Positions 21,710-31,099 of a DNA stretch of 64,000 bases are shown piece by piece. The notes under the pieces are model-generated. The model did no database searches. It was given only the letters and a program-made list of their open reading frames with translations, and was not told the origin of the DNA. The DNA lies in the NCBI GenBank assembly GCA_963971535.1, contig OZ020593.1:42191766-42255765 (forward strand), in the 5' to 3' direction. Origin of the DNA: Notolepis coatsorum. Its lineage: Eukaryota; Chordata; Actinopteri; Aulopiformes; Paralepididae. Within the stretch, counting starts at the first letter, position 1, and the number at the start of each line of letters is the position of its first letter. The position numbers and the translations under genes were made by a program.

Positions 21710-24700
21710 TCAAAAGTCCTCAGACTCGTGAAGAAGGACGAGCTTGGTTATTGGGCGACGAAGCTCGTTGGTCTTGGTCTTGACTGTCACTTGGCGAACA
21801 AAACCTCTCTTGTCAGGAAAGGTCTCCACGATCCTCCCAAGTGGCCATGAATTTCTGGGCGAAGTATCATCCACGATCAGCACCACGTCACCTTTACTGA
21901 AGTTTCTTCTAGGTGTGGACCACCTTTGTCGTTCTTGGAGCTGGGTGAGGTACTCCTTGCACCAGCGTTTCCAAAAAACGTCTGTGATGTACTGAACTTG
22001 TCGCCATCTGCGTCTAGCGTACTGATCGTCTTTATTGAATACTCCGGGTGGTAGTTGGGGCTTGACCTTGAGTAGCAACAAGTGATTGGGCGTTAAAGCC
22101 TCCAGGTCGTTGAGATCCGTCGATGCCTTTGTGATGGGTCTGCCGTTTATGATGGCTTCGGCTTCACACAACAGAGTGTGAAGCCCCTCCTCATCCAAGG
22201 TTTGTTCCTTCACTGTTGTATTTAGAACTTTCCGCACGGAACGGATCATCCTTTCCCAGCTCCCTCCGTGATGAGAGCCTGCTGGCGGGTTGAAGTGCCA
22301 TTGGATACCTTTCTGCTGCAAGGTTTTCTCTATCTCGTTGGTATTCCACGTCTTCAACGCTTTCTTTAACTCAGTGTCAGCTGACCTGAGGTTGGTTCCA
22401 TTATCCGAGTACATCTCTCTTACTTGTCCTCTTCTCGCAAGGAATCTCCTGATTGCGTTCAGGCATGCATCTGTGTCGAGTGAAGATGCTACCTCTAGAT
22501 GCACGGCTCGTATAGCGAGACACGTAAAGATGACTCCGTATCTTTTTGCCTCCCCTCTTCCTCTTTTCACTAGGAATGGGCCGAAGTAATCAACGCCGAC
22601 TCTTGTAAAGGGGGGGTCGTCTGGCAGGACCCTGCAGGTAGGTAGGTCTGCCATGAGTTGCTGTCCAGTTGTTCCATGTAGCCTTTTGCAGGTGACGCAC
22701 TTATGCAAAAAACGTCTGATGGCTCCATTTGCTCCAGGTATCCAGAACCTTTGACGCAGCTGAGCCAACATGTGATTTCTTCCTGCGTGAGCTGTGTTGT
22801 CGTGAATATGTCTCAGCACAAGCCTTGTGATGTGCGAGTCTTTGGGCAAGATTACTTGCTGCTTGGCTTCGTCAGGCATTGCCGCTCGGCTCAGCCTTCC
22901 TCCTACTTTCATGATTCCATCCTCCAGTATTGGATTCAACTTGAAGAGTGAGCTACTTTTCTTCACCCTTCCTTGTTCCACTAGCATTGTCAAATCTTCT
23001 TTGAAGGTTCGTTTCTGGGTGTGCTTGACAATTTCTTTTTCTGCCACGGCTAGATCTTTGCAGGTGAGGCCTGTTCCTTGGAAAGCCTTTTTGAACCGGC
23101 TCACTTTGCTTTTTCCATCTGGTGCCTTTCTCTCTTCTTTCAGCTCTTTAAGCAGGACCTTCAGCTTCAGAAACCAGGCAACAGCGCGTTTAAGCCTTGT
23201 CCAGGATGAGAAATGGTTCATCAACTGTCCTGTTGCGTCTTTCGGCTCTTCCGCCTGAATGACATGCACTTGAGCTACTCCTTTGATCTCCAGATCATCG
23301 ACGTCCAGCATTCCAGGATCTGGGTTCTTGGGCCACTGGTCTTGTGAACAGTGCAGGAAACTTGGTCCCGACAGCCAGCTTTGTTCCTTCAGGAATGCGT
23401 CGACAGTCTGTCCTCTTGAGACGAGATCTGCGGGGTTCACAGTGGTATTGACATACCTCCACTGTGAGGTCTGAGAATGCTCCAGGATAGCTATGACTCT
23501 ATTAGCCACAAATGTCTTGAATCTTGTGCTTTCGCTGTTCAAGTACTTCAGCACAGCTGTGCTGTCGGTCCAAAAGATAGAATCTTGCAGCTCGAGTTCG
23601 AGCTCTTTCTTGAGAAACTTGTCCATCTTGACGGCAGCTACGGCCGCGGTCAACTCCATCCTTGGTATGGTTGGAGACTTTAAGGGTGCGACCCTCGCCT
23701 TTGCCATCATCAGGGCAGTTTGAACTATGCCAGTCGCGTTGCGCAGTAGCAGGTAGCTTGTTGTTCCATAAGCCTCTAGACTTGCGTCGGCGAAGTGGTG
23801 GAGCTGTGCGGAGACTGGAGCTCCAAACTGCTTCGTCTTGATGCATCTGTCCACTCCGAAGTTCTCAAGCCTTTGCAGTCCTGAGATCCATTTTTCCCAT
23901 GTCTGGATGACGTTATCTGGTAGCTCCTCGTCCCAGCCATACTTCTGCCTGCAGATATCCTGTAGGAGTATCTTGGCGGGCAGCACCACTGGAGCGAGAA
24001 ACCCCAAAGGGTCGAAGATAGAGCTGACGAGGGAAAGCAGGCCTCTCCTAGTGTGCGGGCGATCTTTGAGGTTGATCTTGAACCTGAACTGGTCTGATTC
24101 GGCGCACCACTGGATCCCCAATGCTCTCTCCACCGGCAGGTTGTCTTCGTCTAAGTCCAGGTCTTTAAACCCTTGGGCTCTTTCTTCTTCGGGGATCGAG
24201 TTGAGCAACATTCGGCTATTGCTCGACCATTTCGTCAAGCGAAATCCACCTTTTGCCAACATCTTTCGTAAGCCAGCACAAAGAGTGATGGCTGTCTCTT
24301 CGTCGGCGGTCGACTTAAGACAGTCGTCGACGTAAAAGTTCTTCTTGACTGTTTTGGCTGCTTCAGGGCCAAACTCTTCCTCGTGATCCGTTGCACATTT
24401 CTGCAGTGCAAACGTTGCAACACTTGGCGATGATGTTGCACCAAAGATGTGGACTAACATCTTGTGTTCGACGAGTTTCTTTTCGTAGTTCCCTTCAGGC
24501 CACCAGAGGAATCTGAAGAGGTCGGTGTCTTCATCGCTGACTCTGACCTGGTGGAACATAGCCTCCACGTCGGCCATGACCGCCACGGTCTCTTGTCTGA
24601 ACCTTGTCAGGACCCCTATTAGGGAGCTTGTCAGGTCCGGTCCCTGCAGAAGCTGCTGGTTCAGTGATGTTCCTTGAAAGCTTGCTCCGCAGTCGAAGAC

Positions 24701-27700
24701 GACACGTAGATTCTTTTTAACTGGATGTCTGACTCCGTGGTGAGGCAGATACCACTTTCTTCCTTTTGCTGACTCCTGATCAGCGTTGTCGAGTCTCACA
24801 GCGTAGCCCTTCTTGAGGATATTATCCATGTACGCCACGTACTCTGTGCAAAATTTGTCGTCTTTCGAGAATCTTTTTCGTAGGTTCAGCGCACGTTGTT
24901 CGGCAACTGATCTGCTGTTGGGCAAGCACAGTGTTTTGTTCTTGACTGGCAGGCAAACACTGTAATGTCCATCCACAAGTTTTGAGGATCGTGACACCAT
25001 ATTCATGAACTGGTGATCGTCCTTTGACATCTCGATGTCTTCATCTTGTCCGGCGTCCGGAAAGTCTACTTTGAACTGCTGCTGCCAAAGCTCGTCTAGC
25101 CTGGCGACTGAGATCCGATTTGCGGTCACTGCTGTCCGCTTGCTCTTCTGGCTTGCGTCACTTCCGCCTTTGAGCGGTCCATTAACTGTCCAGCCTAGGA
25201 TCGTTCTGACGGCATATGGTCCTTTGTGCACGCTGCTCACCACTTGGAGCGGCTCCATTGCCTTCGGGACGTTTGCTCCTATGAGCAATCCAACCTGAGC
25301 TTGGATAGTGGGAAGCTTCACCTCCTTTAGGTGAGGCCATCGGCTGACATCCTCTTGCCGGGGAATGTTCTCCTTGGAGACGGGAATGGTTTTCCGAGAA
25401 AACACCTCTGGAAGCTCGATGAATTGTTTTCCATCCAGGCTGCTTATTTCCAGTCCATTCACAATATTTGTGTCCACAACAGATTCTGATCCCATTGTTC
25501 GCAGCAAGATGCTTGCTTTGCGTCCATCCATGTTCAGTTGTGAGATCAGCGACTCTGAGGCAAAAGTAGCTGAGCTACCCGGGTCCAGAAACGCGTACGT
25601 CGTTACTTCCTTGGTTCCCTTCTGTGCCTTGACGCGCACTGGAATAATCGAGAGAGCGCAATCTTCCTTTCCGGCCCCAGTGACACCGAAGGCCTCCATC
25701 ATTTGTACAAGAGCACTTGTCACTTCCTGTTCCGTTGACTTCGCTTCCTCTTGAGAGTCTTTAGAGCGATCTTTAAAGTTGTAGTGAAGCAGTGTGGGGT
25801 GTTGTCGAGAGCATTCTTGACACTGCACTTTGTCTGTGCAGCTGTTACTCATGTGACCATGTTTCAAACACGCAAAACATAGACCTTTGCCTTTTAGAAA
25901 GTCTATCTTCTCTTTGTGTGGTTTGCTCTTGAGTTTTCTACAAACTGTAAGGGTATGCTGCTCTCCGTTGCAATAGCCACAGGGCTTGCTGTTTACGTCC
26001 ACTGCAGCGATTGGAGTCTTTGGTGTTGCACGTTCGTCGCTCTCCTTCATGCCTCTAGTCATTTCAGCCTTGGGGGAGTCAACTGCTGTAGCGTACACCT
26101 TTTGTGACTTGTGTGTCCTTGTCTTGTATTCTTTTGTTCTCTGTTGACTTGGTTCTTTTGTGGCTGTAGTGTTGTCCTTTATGTTTCCGTAGAGCGGGTG
26201 TAGAGCGTATCTAACTTGCTTGTTGACGAAGTCTACGAAATCCTTGAACCTTGCCCTTTTGTTGGTTCTTTCTTGTAAGTCGCAGGCGTGTCTTCTCCAA
26301 GATTCTCTGAGTCTGTACGGTAGCTTATTAGCCAGCGCTCTTATGTTGGATGCGTTTTCCAAGTCCTCCATGTAGCTTATATCCGTCATTGTATTGGAGC
26401 AGCCTGTGAGGTACAATGCAAATGACTGCAATGCTGCACCGTCTTCAGGCTTGATTGTCTGCCACTCCAGAGCCTCTTTGATGTAGGCTTCCGCTATCTT
26501 GAAGTCGTCGCCGAAGAACTGTTTCAGCATTTGTTTTGCTTTGGTATAGCCTGCAGTAGGCTCCATGTGAATGCAGCTTTTGACCAGCTCATGTGGTTGT
26601 CCACTTGTGTACTGCAACAGAAACTGTAGACGGTCACGATTGTCACTGGTGTGGTCTTCAACTCCATGTTCCATAGATCTGATGAATGTCTTGTATTCTA
26701 GAGGGTCACCAGTGAATGTTGGAATGGTGAGCTCAGGAAGTAATGAAGCTTTGTGATTCTTCACGAGGTATTCTGTGACATTCGCCTGTTGGGAGATAGC
26801 CTTGCTTAGGCTATGAAGCTCCCATCCATTGAATTCCCTTTTTGTTGCTTTTAATATGCTGGTCGTTAGTGGTGCTGCTGGAAGCTGCACGTCCTCTGGT
26901 GTACTGGGGGGAGGTGGTGAGGCACGCTGATATAGCGGTTGGAAGTTCCTCTCTTCTCTTTCGTCTGTCTTTTCAATGTTTAAGACAGTCCTGTCATTTG
27001 ATGTAGTACATTCATAATTTTCCAGAACTCCCATTTTTGCATCTGACTCAGCGAGAGCGGTCTTCATTGCATGTATTTCTAGCTTTCTTTTTTGTTCTGC
27101 TTCAAACCTCACTTCCTCAGCTTGTAGTTGAGCCTCCTTGCATCGTTTTTGTGCTAACCAGTCTGCTTCTTCCTGCTCAAGAGCTAACCTTTCATTTAAA
27201 GCGGTGGCCTTTACTTGTAGAGCCGCTCGCTCCATCTGTGCAGTCAGTCTGATTGTATTTGTTGAGCGAGAGCCTGATGAGCATCTACTTGTTACTGTTC
27301 CAGACTTAGATTTGGTATCCATAGGTTTTTCCTGATTGTTACCATCTTCAGCCGGTTCAGAACGTTTTGTGACCTCTTTCATCCATTCCTCACATTTCCA
27401 GAAGAATAAATTCAGTGATTCAATTTTAGGCTCAAAATTCTTCTGATCAGCTTCATATTCTTCCTCTGACACAAAACGACCCAGTTCAGTGTTGACTTGT
27501 ATTAGCTCTTGTTGCAAATTACTGAAATCAACACGCATTTTATTATTGACAATGCTGACGTTTGCATCATCTTCCTTTAATGTCAATATTTCTTTCATCA
27601 TGTTATTTAGCGTTGATAATTTGTGTTTGCGTGCCTTTTCACGTTTAGCAGCTTGCTCCTGCATGGCTTTCTCCGTCAATTTGACTATCCTTTTGCCACC

Positions 27701-27718
27701 GACTTCAATTCCTTCCAT
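21710..27718 (-). CDS. BEL/Pao Gag-Pol polyprotein, 2002 aa
   Basis: A single open frame encodes capsid and enzymes for reverse transcription and integration. In order, with rough residues: coiled-coil-rich N-terminus with Glu/Lys repeats (1-240); DUF1759 Gag core (about 325-480, PTFTGDPLEYKTFI); zinc knuckles (about 578-640, CFACLKHGHMSNSC); aspartic protease with FLDPGSS (about 709); reverse transcriptase (about 950-1200, with VMADVEAMFHQV and catalytic YVDD near 1128); RNase H / A17-type region (about 1305-1420, FADASLEAYG and FWTDSTAV); integrase zinc finger H-H-C-C (about 1635-1675); DDE integrase (VDYFGPF about 1710, YSDNGTN about 1768, WERM about 1820); and DUF5641 at the C-terminus. 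All hallmarks of a functional BEL element are intact. No envelope gene is present. Confidence 0.96.
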   Translation of the reverse strand: MEGIEVGGKRIVKLTEKAMQEQAAKREKARKHKLSTLNNMMKEILTLKEDDANVSIVNNKMRVDFSNLQQELIQVNTELGRFVSEEEYEADQKNFEPKIESLNLFFWKCEEWMKEVTKRSEPAEDGNNQEKPMDTKSKSGTVTSRCSSGSRSTNTIRLTAQMERAALQVKATALNERLALEQEEADWLAQKRCKEAQLQAEEVRFEAEQKRKLEIHAMKTALAESDAKMGVLENYECTTSNDRTVLNIEKTDEREERNFQPLYQRASPPPPSTPEDVQLPAAPLTTSILKATKREFNGWELHSLSKAISQQANVTEYLVKNHKASLLPELTIPTFTGDPLEYKTFIRSMEHGVEDHTSDNRDRLQFLLQYTSGQPHELVKSCIHMEPTAGYTKAKQMLKQFFGDDFKIAEAYIKEALEWQTIKPEDGAALQSFALYLTGCSNTMTDISYMEDLENASNIRALANKLPYRLRESWRRHACDLQERTNKRARFKDFVDFVNKQVRYALHPLYGNIKDNTTATKEPSQQRTKEYKTRTHKSQKVYATAVDSPKAEMTRGMKESDERATPKTPIAAVDVNSKPCGYCNGEQHTLTVCRKLKSKPHKEKIDFLKGKGLCFACLKHGHMSNSCTDKVQCQECSRQHPTLLHYNFKDRSKDSQEEAKSTEQEVTSALVQMMEAFGVTGAGKEDCALSIIPVRVKAQKGTKEVTTYAFLDPGSSATFASESLISQLNMDGRKASILLRTMGSESVVDTNIVNGLEISSLDGKQFIELPEVFSRKTIPVSKENIPRQEDVSRWPHLKEVKLPTIQAQVGLLIGANVPKAMEPLQVVSSVHKGPYAVRTILGWTVNGPLKGGSDASQKSKRTAVTANRISVARLDELWQQQFKVDFPDAGQDEDIEMSKDDHQFMNMVSRSSKLVDGHYSVCLPVKNKTLCLPNSRSVAEQRALNLRKRFSKDDKFCTEYVAYMDNILKKGYAVRLDNADQESAKGRKWYLPHHGVRHPVKKNLRVVFDCGASFQGTSLNQQLLQGPDLTSSLIGVLTRFRQETVAVMADVEAMFHQVRVSDEDTDLFRFLWWPEGNYEKKLVEHKMLVHIFGATSSPSVATFALQKCATDHEEEFGPEAAKTVKKNFYVDDCLKSTADEETAITLCAGLRKMLAKGGFRLTKWSSNSRMLLNSIPEEERAQGFKDLDLDEDNLPVERALGIQWCAESDQFRFKINLKDRPHTRRGLLSLVSSIFDPLGFLAPVVLPAKILLQDICRQKYGWDEELPDNVIQTWEKWISGLQRLENFGVDRCIKTKQFGAPVSAQLHHFADASLEAYGTTSYLLLRNATGIVQTALMMAKARVAPLKSPTIPRMELTAAVAAVKMDKFLKKELELELQDSIFWTDSTAVLKYLNSESTRFKTFVANRVIAILEHSQTSQWRYVNTTVNPADLVSRGQTVDAFLKEQSWLSGPSFLHCSQDQWPKNPDPGMLDVDDLEIKGVAQVHVIQAEEPKDATGQLMNHFSSWTRLKRAVAWFLKLKVLLKELKEERKAPDGKSKVSRFKKAFQGTGLTCKDLAVAEKEIVKHTQKRTFKEDLTMLVEQGRVKKSSSLFKLNPILEDGIMKVGGRLSRAAMPDEAKQQVILPKDSHITRLVLRHIHDNTAHAGRNHMLAQLRQRFWIPGANGAIRRFLHKCVTCKRLHGTTGQQLMADLPTCRVLPDDPPFTRVGVDYFGPFLVKRGRGEAKRYGVIFTCLAIRAVHLEVASSLDTDACLNAIRRFLARRGQVREMYSDNGTNLRSADTELKKALKTWNTNEIEKTLQQKGIQWHFNPPAGSHHGGSWERMIRSVRKVLNTTVKEQTLDEEGLHTLLCEAEAIINGRPITKASTDLNDLEALTPNHLLLLKVKPQLPPGVFNKDDQYARRRWRQVQYITDVFWKRWCKEYLTQLQERQRWSTPRRNFSKGDVVLIVDDTSPRNSWPLGRIVETFPDKRGFVRQVTVKTKTNELRRPITKLVLLHESEDF

Positions 27719-28109
27719 ATTGATACAGTTATTGAATCACCGGTCGGCAGTCGCTTTCCACAATTAGTAAAATGTCAGTCACCTGGGGAGAGCGCGCAAG
27801 CCAGACGCGCGTTTAATTACTTTTACTTTCAATCCAGACCGCAAGCTGTTAGTGTTATGCTTTTTTTTCATTGATCATATTCTGTAACGTTAGTTATAGC
27901 TCCAATGGGATACGCCACTTTCGGGCTAATTATACAAGATACAGCATAGTACAGCTTACTGTTTGACGTCTTCTTTCAGGCAAATCATACAAGATACATC
28001 TTACTTGTTGACGTCTTCTTTTTTCTTTCGTTCCGCGAAAAGTTCCTTTTTCCAGTCAGGCCTGTCCAAATCCAAGTTCCGTTTTTAATGAGCAAGTTTT
28101 TAGACAAAA

Positions 28110-28640
28110 TGTAGTATCCGAAACTTGTTGATGCCGTAAGCTTCAGACGCTCTCAGTCTTTGAATCCTCCCGTTCCATATCCACGCACAAGAAAAGCACC
28201 GACCACGAAGTAGTATCAACTATTTAATGTCCAACTCGGGTTTACACGTTCTTGTTTCCTAATTATATATAGAGCAGCGAGATTAACAAAGTTTATCCAG
28301 AGAGAGAGAGGTCTAAAAACTGTCTGGCTCCACTCTCTCATCACTTGGCCTGAACACCGGTAAAATCTGCGTTGTTTTCTTTCTAAACCAAAAGCTGTCA
28401 CCTTGCCGCAGCTGACAGTAATCAATGACATCACCGTTATCCTGTCAAACTAAAAGTCCCTCGGCCTATCAGCCAAATATCCTGTAAGAAACAAACTAAC
28501 AACAAAGAAAACATTTTAACTTCTATAATAATAATATCCATCTATTTATCCTATGAAATACAAGGCAAAAATGCTTTTCTATTAACTGCTATTAACTGAA
28601 ATTACTCTTAATTACCAGACTAGGCATTTAGGCACCTACA
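28110..28640 (-). repeat. BEL/Pao 5' LTR with promoter
   Basis: 531 bp, apparently identical to the LTR at 20948-21478. On the minus strand it has a TATA box (tatatataa, about 28262-28270), followed about 45 bp downstream by an ATTAAA poly(A) signal, giving a U3-R order expected of an LTR. The short 72-codon frames inside both LTRs are not genes. Confidence 0.95.
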
Positions 28641-28641
28641 G

Positions 28642-29977
28642 CCCTGTTTCTATCCTTACATCCATCTCGAAAGTCATGGAAAAAATAGTATACGAACAGA
28701 TCGAAAAATACCTTGCGGAAAAAAATCTAATCTACGAATTCCAATCTGGCTTCAGAACATCCCACTCCACTGACACATGCCTTCTCTACTTGAACGACCA
28801 CATCAAACAAGAGGTGGACGCGGGCAAATACTGCGGCATGGTCATGCTGGACCTACAAAAGGCCTTCGACACTGTCAATCACACCATTCTGATTGACAAG
28901 CTAAAAGCAATTGGTTTTGATAGTTTATCAGTGAGCTGGATACAATCCTACCTGGAGGGGAGGGAACAGATGGTGGAAGTAAACGGTACCCTATCCCCCC
29001 CCCTCACAGTGAGCTGTGGTGTTCCACAAGGAAGCATACTAGGACCGCTACTATTCCTAATTTATGCAAATGACATGTCGTCAGCTTGTGACTGCAACTT
29101 GTTCCTGTTTGCGGACGACTCAGCCCTGCTGGTCTCTGACAAGAACAAGTTACAGGTTGAAAAAGCCCTCAGCTCGGAACTAGGCAAAATCTGCATATGG
29201 CTCGCCGACAACAAACTATCATTACACATGGGCAAAACAGAGTCCATTCTCTTCGGTTCAAATAACAAACTCAGCAAGACTGACGGCTTCTCGGTTACAG
29301 TGGGTGACAATATTGTCACAAGGAAAGATGAAATTACCTACCTGGGTTCCATCCTAGAGGCTAATCTTTCCTGTGACAAAATGGCATCCAATGTAATAAA
29401 AAAAGTCAACCAACGAACGCGATTCTTGTACCGGATCTCCTCTCTGGTAAACAAGAATACCCTGAAGACTCTAGCAGGAGCACTCATTCAAGGGTACTAC
29501 GACTATGCTTGCACCTCATGGTACCAAAGCACCTCAAAGGCACTAAAAAACAAATTACAAACATCTCAAAACAAGCTAGTCAGACTACTACTTGACCTGA
29601 CTCCTAGAACCCACCTCACCCCTGCCCACTTTGACAACCTAGGATGGCTTAGAGTAGACGACAGAGTACAGCAACTTGCAATGGGCCTGGTCTACAAGAT
29701 ACACTACGCGACCAAGGTACCCATGTACATGTCAAAATACTTCCCAAAGGTCAGTGAATACCACGATCACAACACCAGAGGGAGCTCCACAAATCATGTA
29801 AAACCCAGATTCGGCTCAAACAAGGGACTAAACACGTTTCGCAATTATGCCACATCAATGTGGAACGCCCTGCCTAAAGCTGTAAAGGAATGTGAATCAC
29901 TACCCACCTTCAAAAACACTCTCAAAAAACACCTACGTGAGACTGCAATTCGAAACTGGCCCCTACAAATGTCCTAA
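28642..29977 (+). CDS. LINE reverse transcriptase, 3' fragment cut by BEL
   Basis: The frame is open through RT and C-terminus: VSILTSISKVMEKIVYEQIE, LDLQKAFDTVNHTIL, CGVPQGSILGPLLFLIYAND and FADDSALLVS (about 29108). The terminal DHNTRGSS...MWNALPKAV region closes the frame at 29977. No frameshift is seen in it, unlike copy 1. Its 5' part lies upstream of the BEL element, so no continuous protein can be made. An ATG at 28676 is internal to the original ORF and not a natural start. Confidence 0.88.
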
Positions 29978-30054
29978 CCTAGTTGTACAGTAAATGACCA
30001 AGTAAGGCTTTGTCAACATTCCAATGTACAGTGTAAAATGTGCGTGTGTCCCCT

Positions 30055-30150
30055 ACCCAACCCCCCCCCCCCCCCCCCCCCACCTCCAATGTACAGCCCT
30101 CACCCAACCCACCCAACCCCACCCCACCAACCTCCTCCAATGTACAGTTT
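30055..30150. repeat. C-tract repeat in LINE 3' UTR
   Basis: A C run of about 22 is followed by cacccaaccc-type units and two ccaatgtacag motifs. It is the complement of the array in LINE copy 1. Confidence 0.8.
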
Positions 30151-30439
30151 CTACGCCAAATGTATATACACTCCTTTTCTGGACACTTTTGTATCACAAA
30201 CAGTACTGTATTTGCAAATCTGATATGTCATAAATGTATAGATGTAGCAGTACTGTCTATCTGTATGTCATGTATGTCATATATGTTATGATGAATTGAA
30301 AATGGGGGACCCTGGTGGAAACAAGACGAAAGTCTTTCTCTGGTCTGCATCCCCTTAACAATTGTATGTATTGAGATGTACTGTACTGTACCCATTCTGC
30401 AATCTGTTAATAAACTTTTCAATCAATCAATCAATCAAT

Positions 30440-30762
30440 TCAAAGTTTGTTATGATAAATGTCCTTGGCTTATGAGATTATGGTGATAATGAGCGTAGTA
30501 CCAGGGGAACGTGTCAGCCAGGTTAACCTTAAAATTTCATCAAATGATTATTGGCTAACAAAAATGTGGCTATATAGACCAGTTCAGAGAACTCCAATGA
30601 GCCTCTTAGCTCATAAAAGGTTTTGTAGAACATTTTACTGTCTGTTCTGTATCCCGACACCCTTTACAAACGGCGGCTTTTCCCCAGAAATGTCCCGCCA
30701 GCTTCCCGAGATTTCCTTTTGCTTTCCTCTTCCATGTGTTTTGCAAACTGAGTCTTATAAAC
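30440..30762. other. Unassigned DNA between LINE and DIRS
   Basis: No gene or defined repeat is seen. Confidence 0.45.
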
Positions 30763-30971
30763 GTTAGGTTATAACTATAACCAAGTTCTGTTAGTAATGG
30801 TGACGCTCGGCGTCACTCACACACTGTACCTCGCTTGTGCACGCGCACTGAATAAAATTCCACAATGTACCTTTATCCCAATATTCGTCTGACCACACCC
30901 CTCATCAGCTTACCTTCATAAGCAGGTGTGTGGCCACCTACTCGCCTCCTTCCCAAGCTTTCACCACAAGG
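30763..30971. repeat. DIRS copy A inverted terminal repeat, left
   Basis: From cttataaac|gttaggttat to ttcaccacaag. Bases about 30805-30971 pair with 34550-34720; the outermost bases differ between the ends, typical of DIRS. Confidence 0.9.
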
Positions 30972-30997
30972 TGAGATCAAGGGCTGCAATGGCGTCG

Positions 30998-31093
30998 GAC
31001 GCCGAGCGTCACCATTACTAACAGAACTTGGTTATAGTTATAACCTAACGTTCTGTATCGTAACGGCTCTCGCTCGGCGTCACTCACGCACAA
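30998..31093. repeat. DIRS copy A internal complementary region
   Basis: 30998-31049 is a perfect 52-bp reverse complement of the left end 30763-30814. The adjoining 31050-31093 is the complement of the right end (about 34690-34736). The two halves abut at gttctgtatcg, marking the circle junction. Confidence 0.93.
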
Positions 31094-31099
31094 GGGAGG

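Larger units (their letters stand above)
20948..28640 (-). mobile_element. Full-length BEL/Pao LTR retrotransposon (7.7 kb)
   Basis: Two 531-bp LTRs (TGTAG...CTACA) flank an internal region with one intact 2002-codon gag-pol frame on the minus strand. The 5-bp target duplication gccct is perfect. I saw no difference between the LTRs when reading them side by side, and no disabling mutation. It is therefore a recent and potentially active insertion, sitting inside the RT of a LINE. Confidence 0.97.
28641..30439 (+). mobile_element. CR1/L2-group LINE copy 2, 3' part (RT and tail)
   Basis: This continues the LINE interrupted at 20947. It has RT, a 3' UTR with a C-tract repeat, AATAAA at 30409-30414 and a (TCAA)n tail. 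Its 3' end is shared with the fragments at 47027, 49440 and 57620. Confidence 0.93.

Noticed and set aside
21744-27874. Many plus-strand frames opposite the BEL gag-pol
   Set aside because: Shadows of the 2002-codon minus-strand gene.
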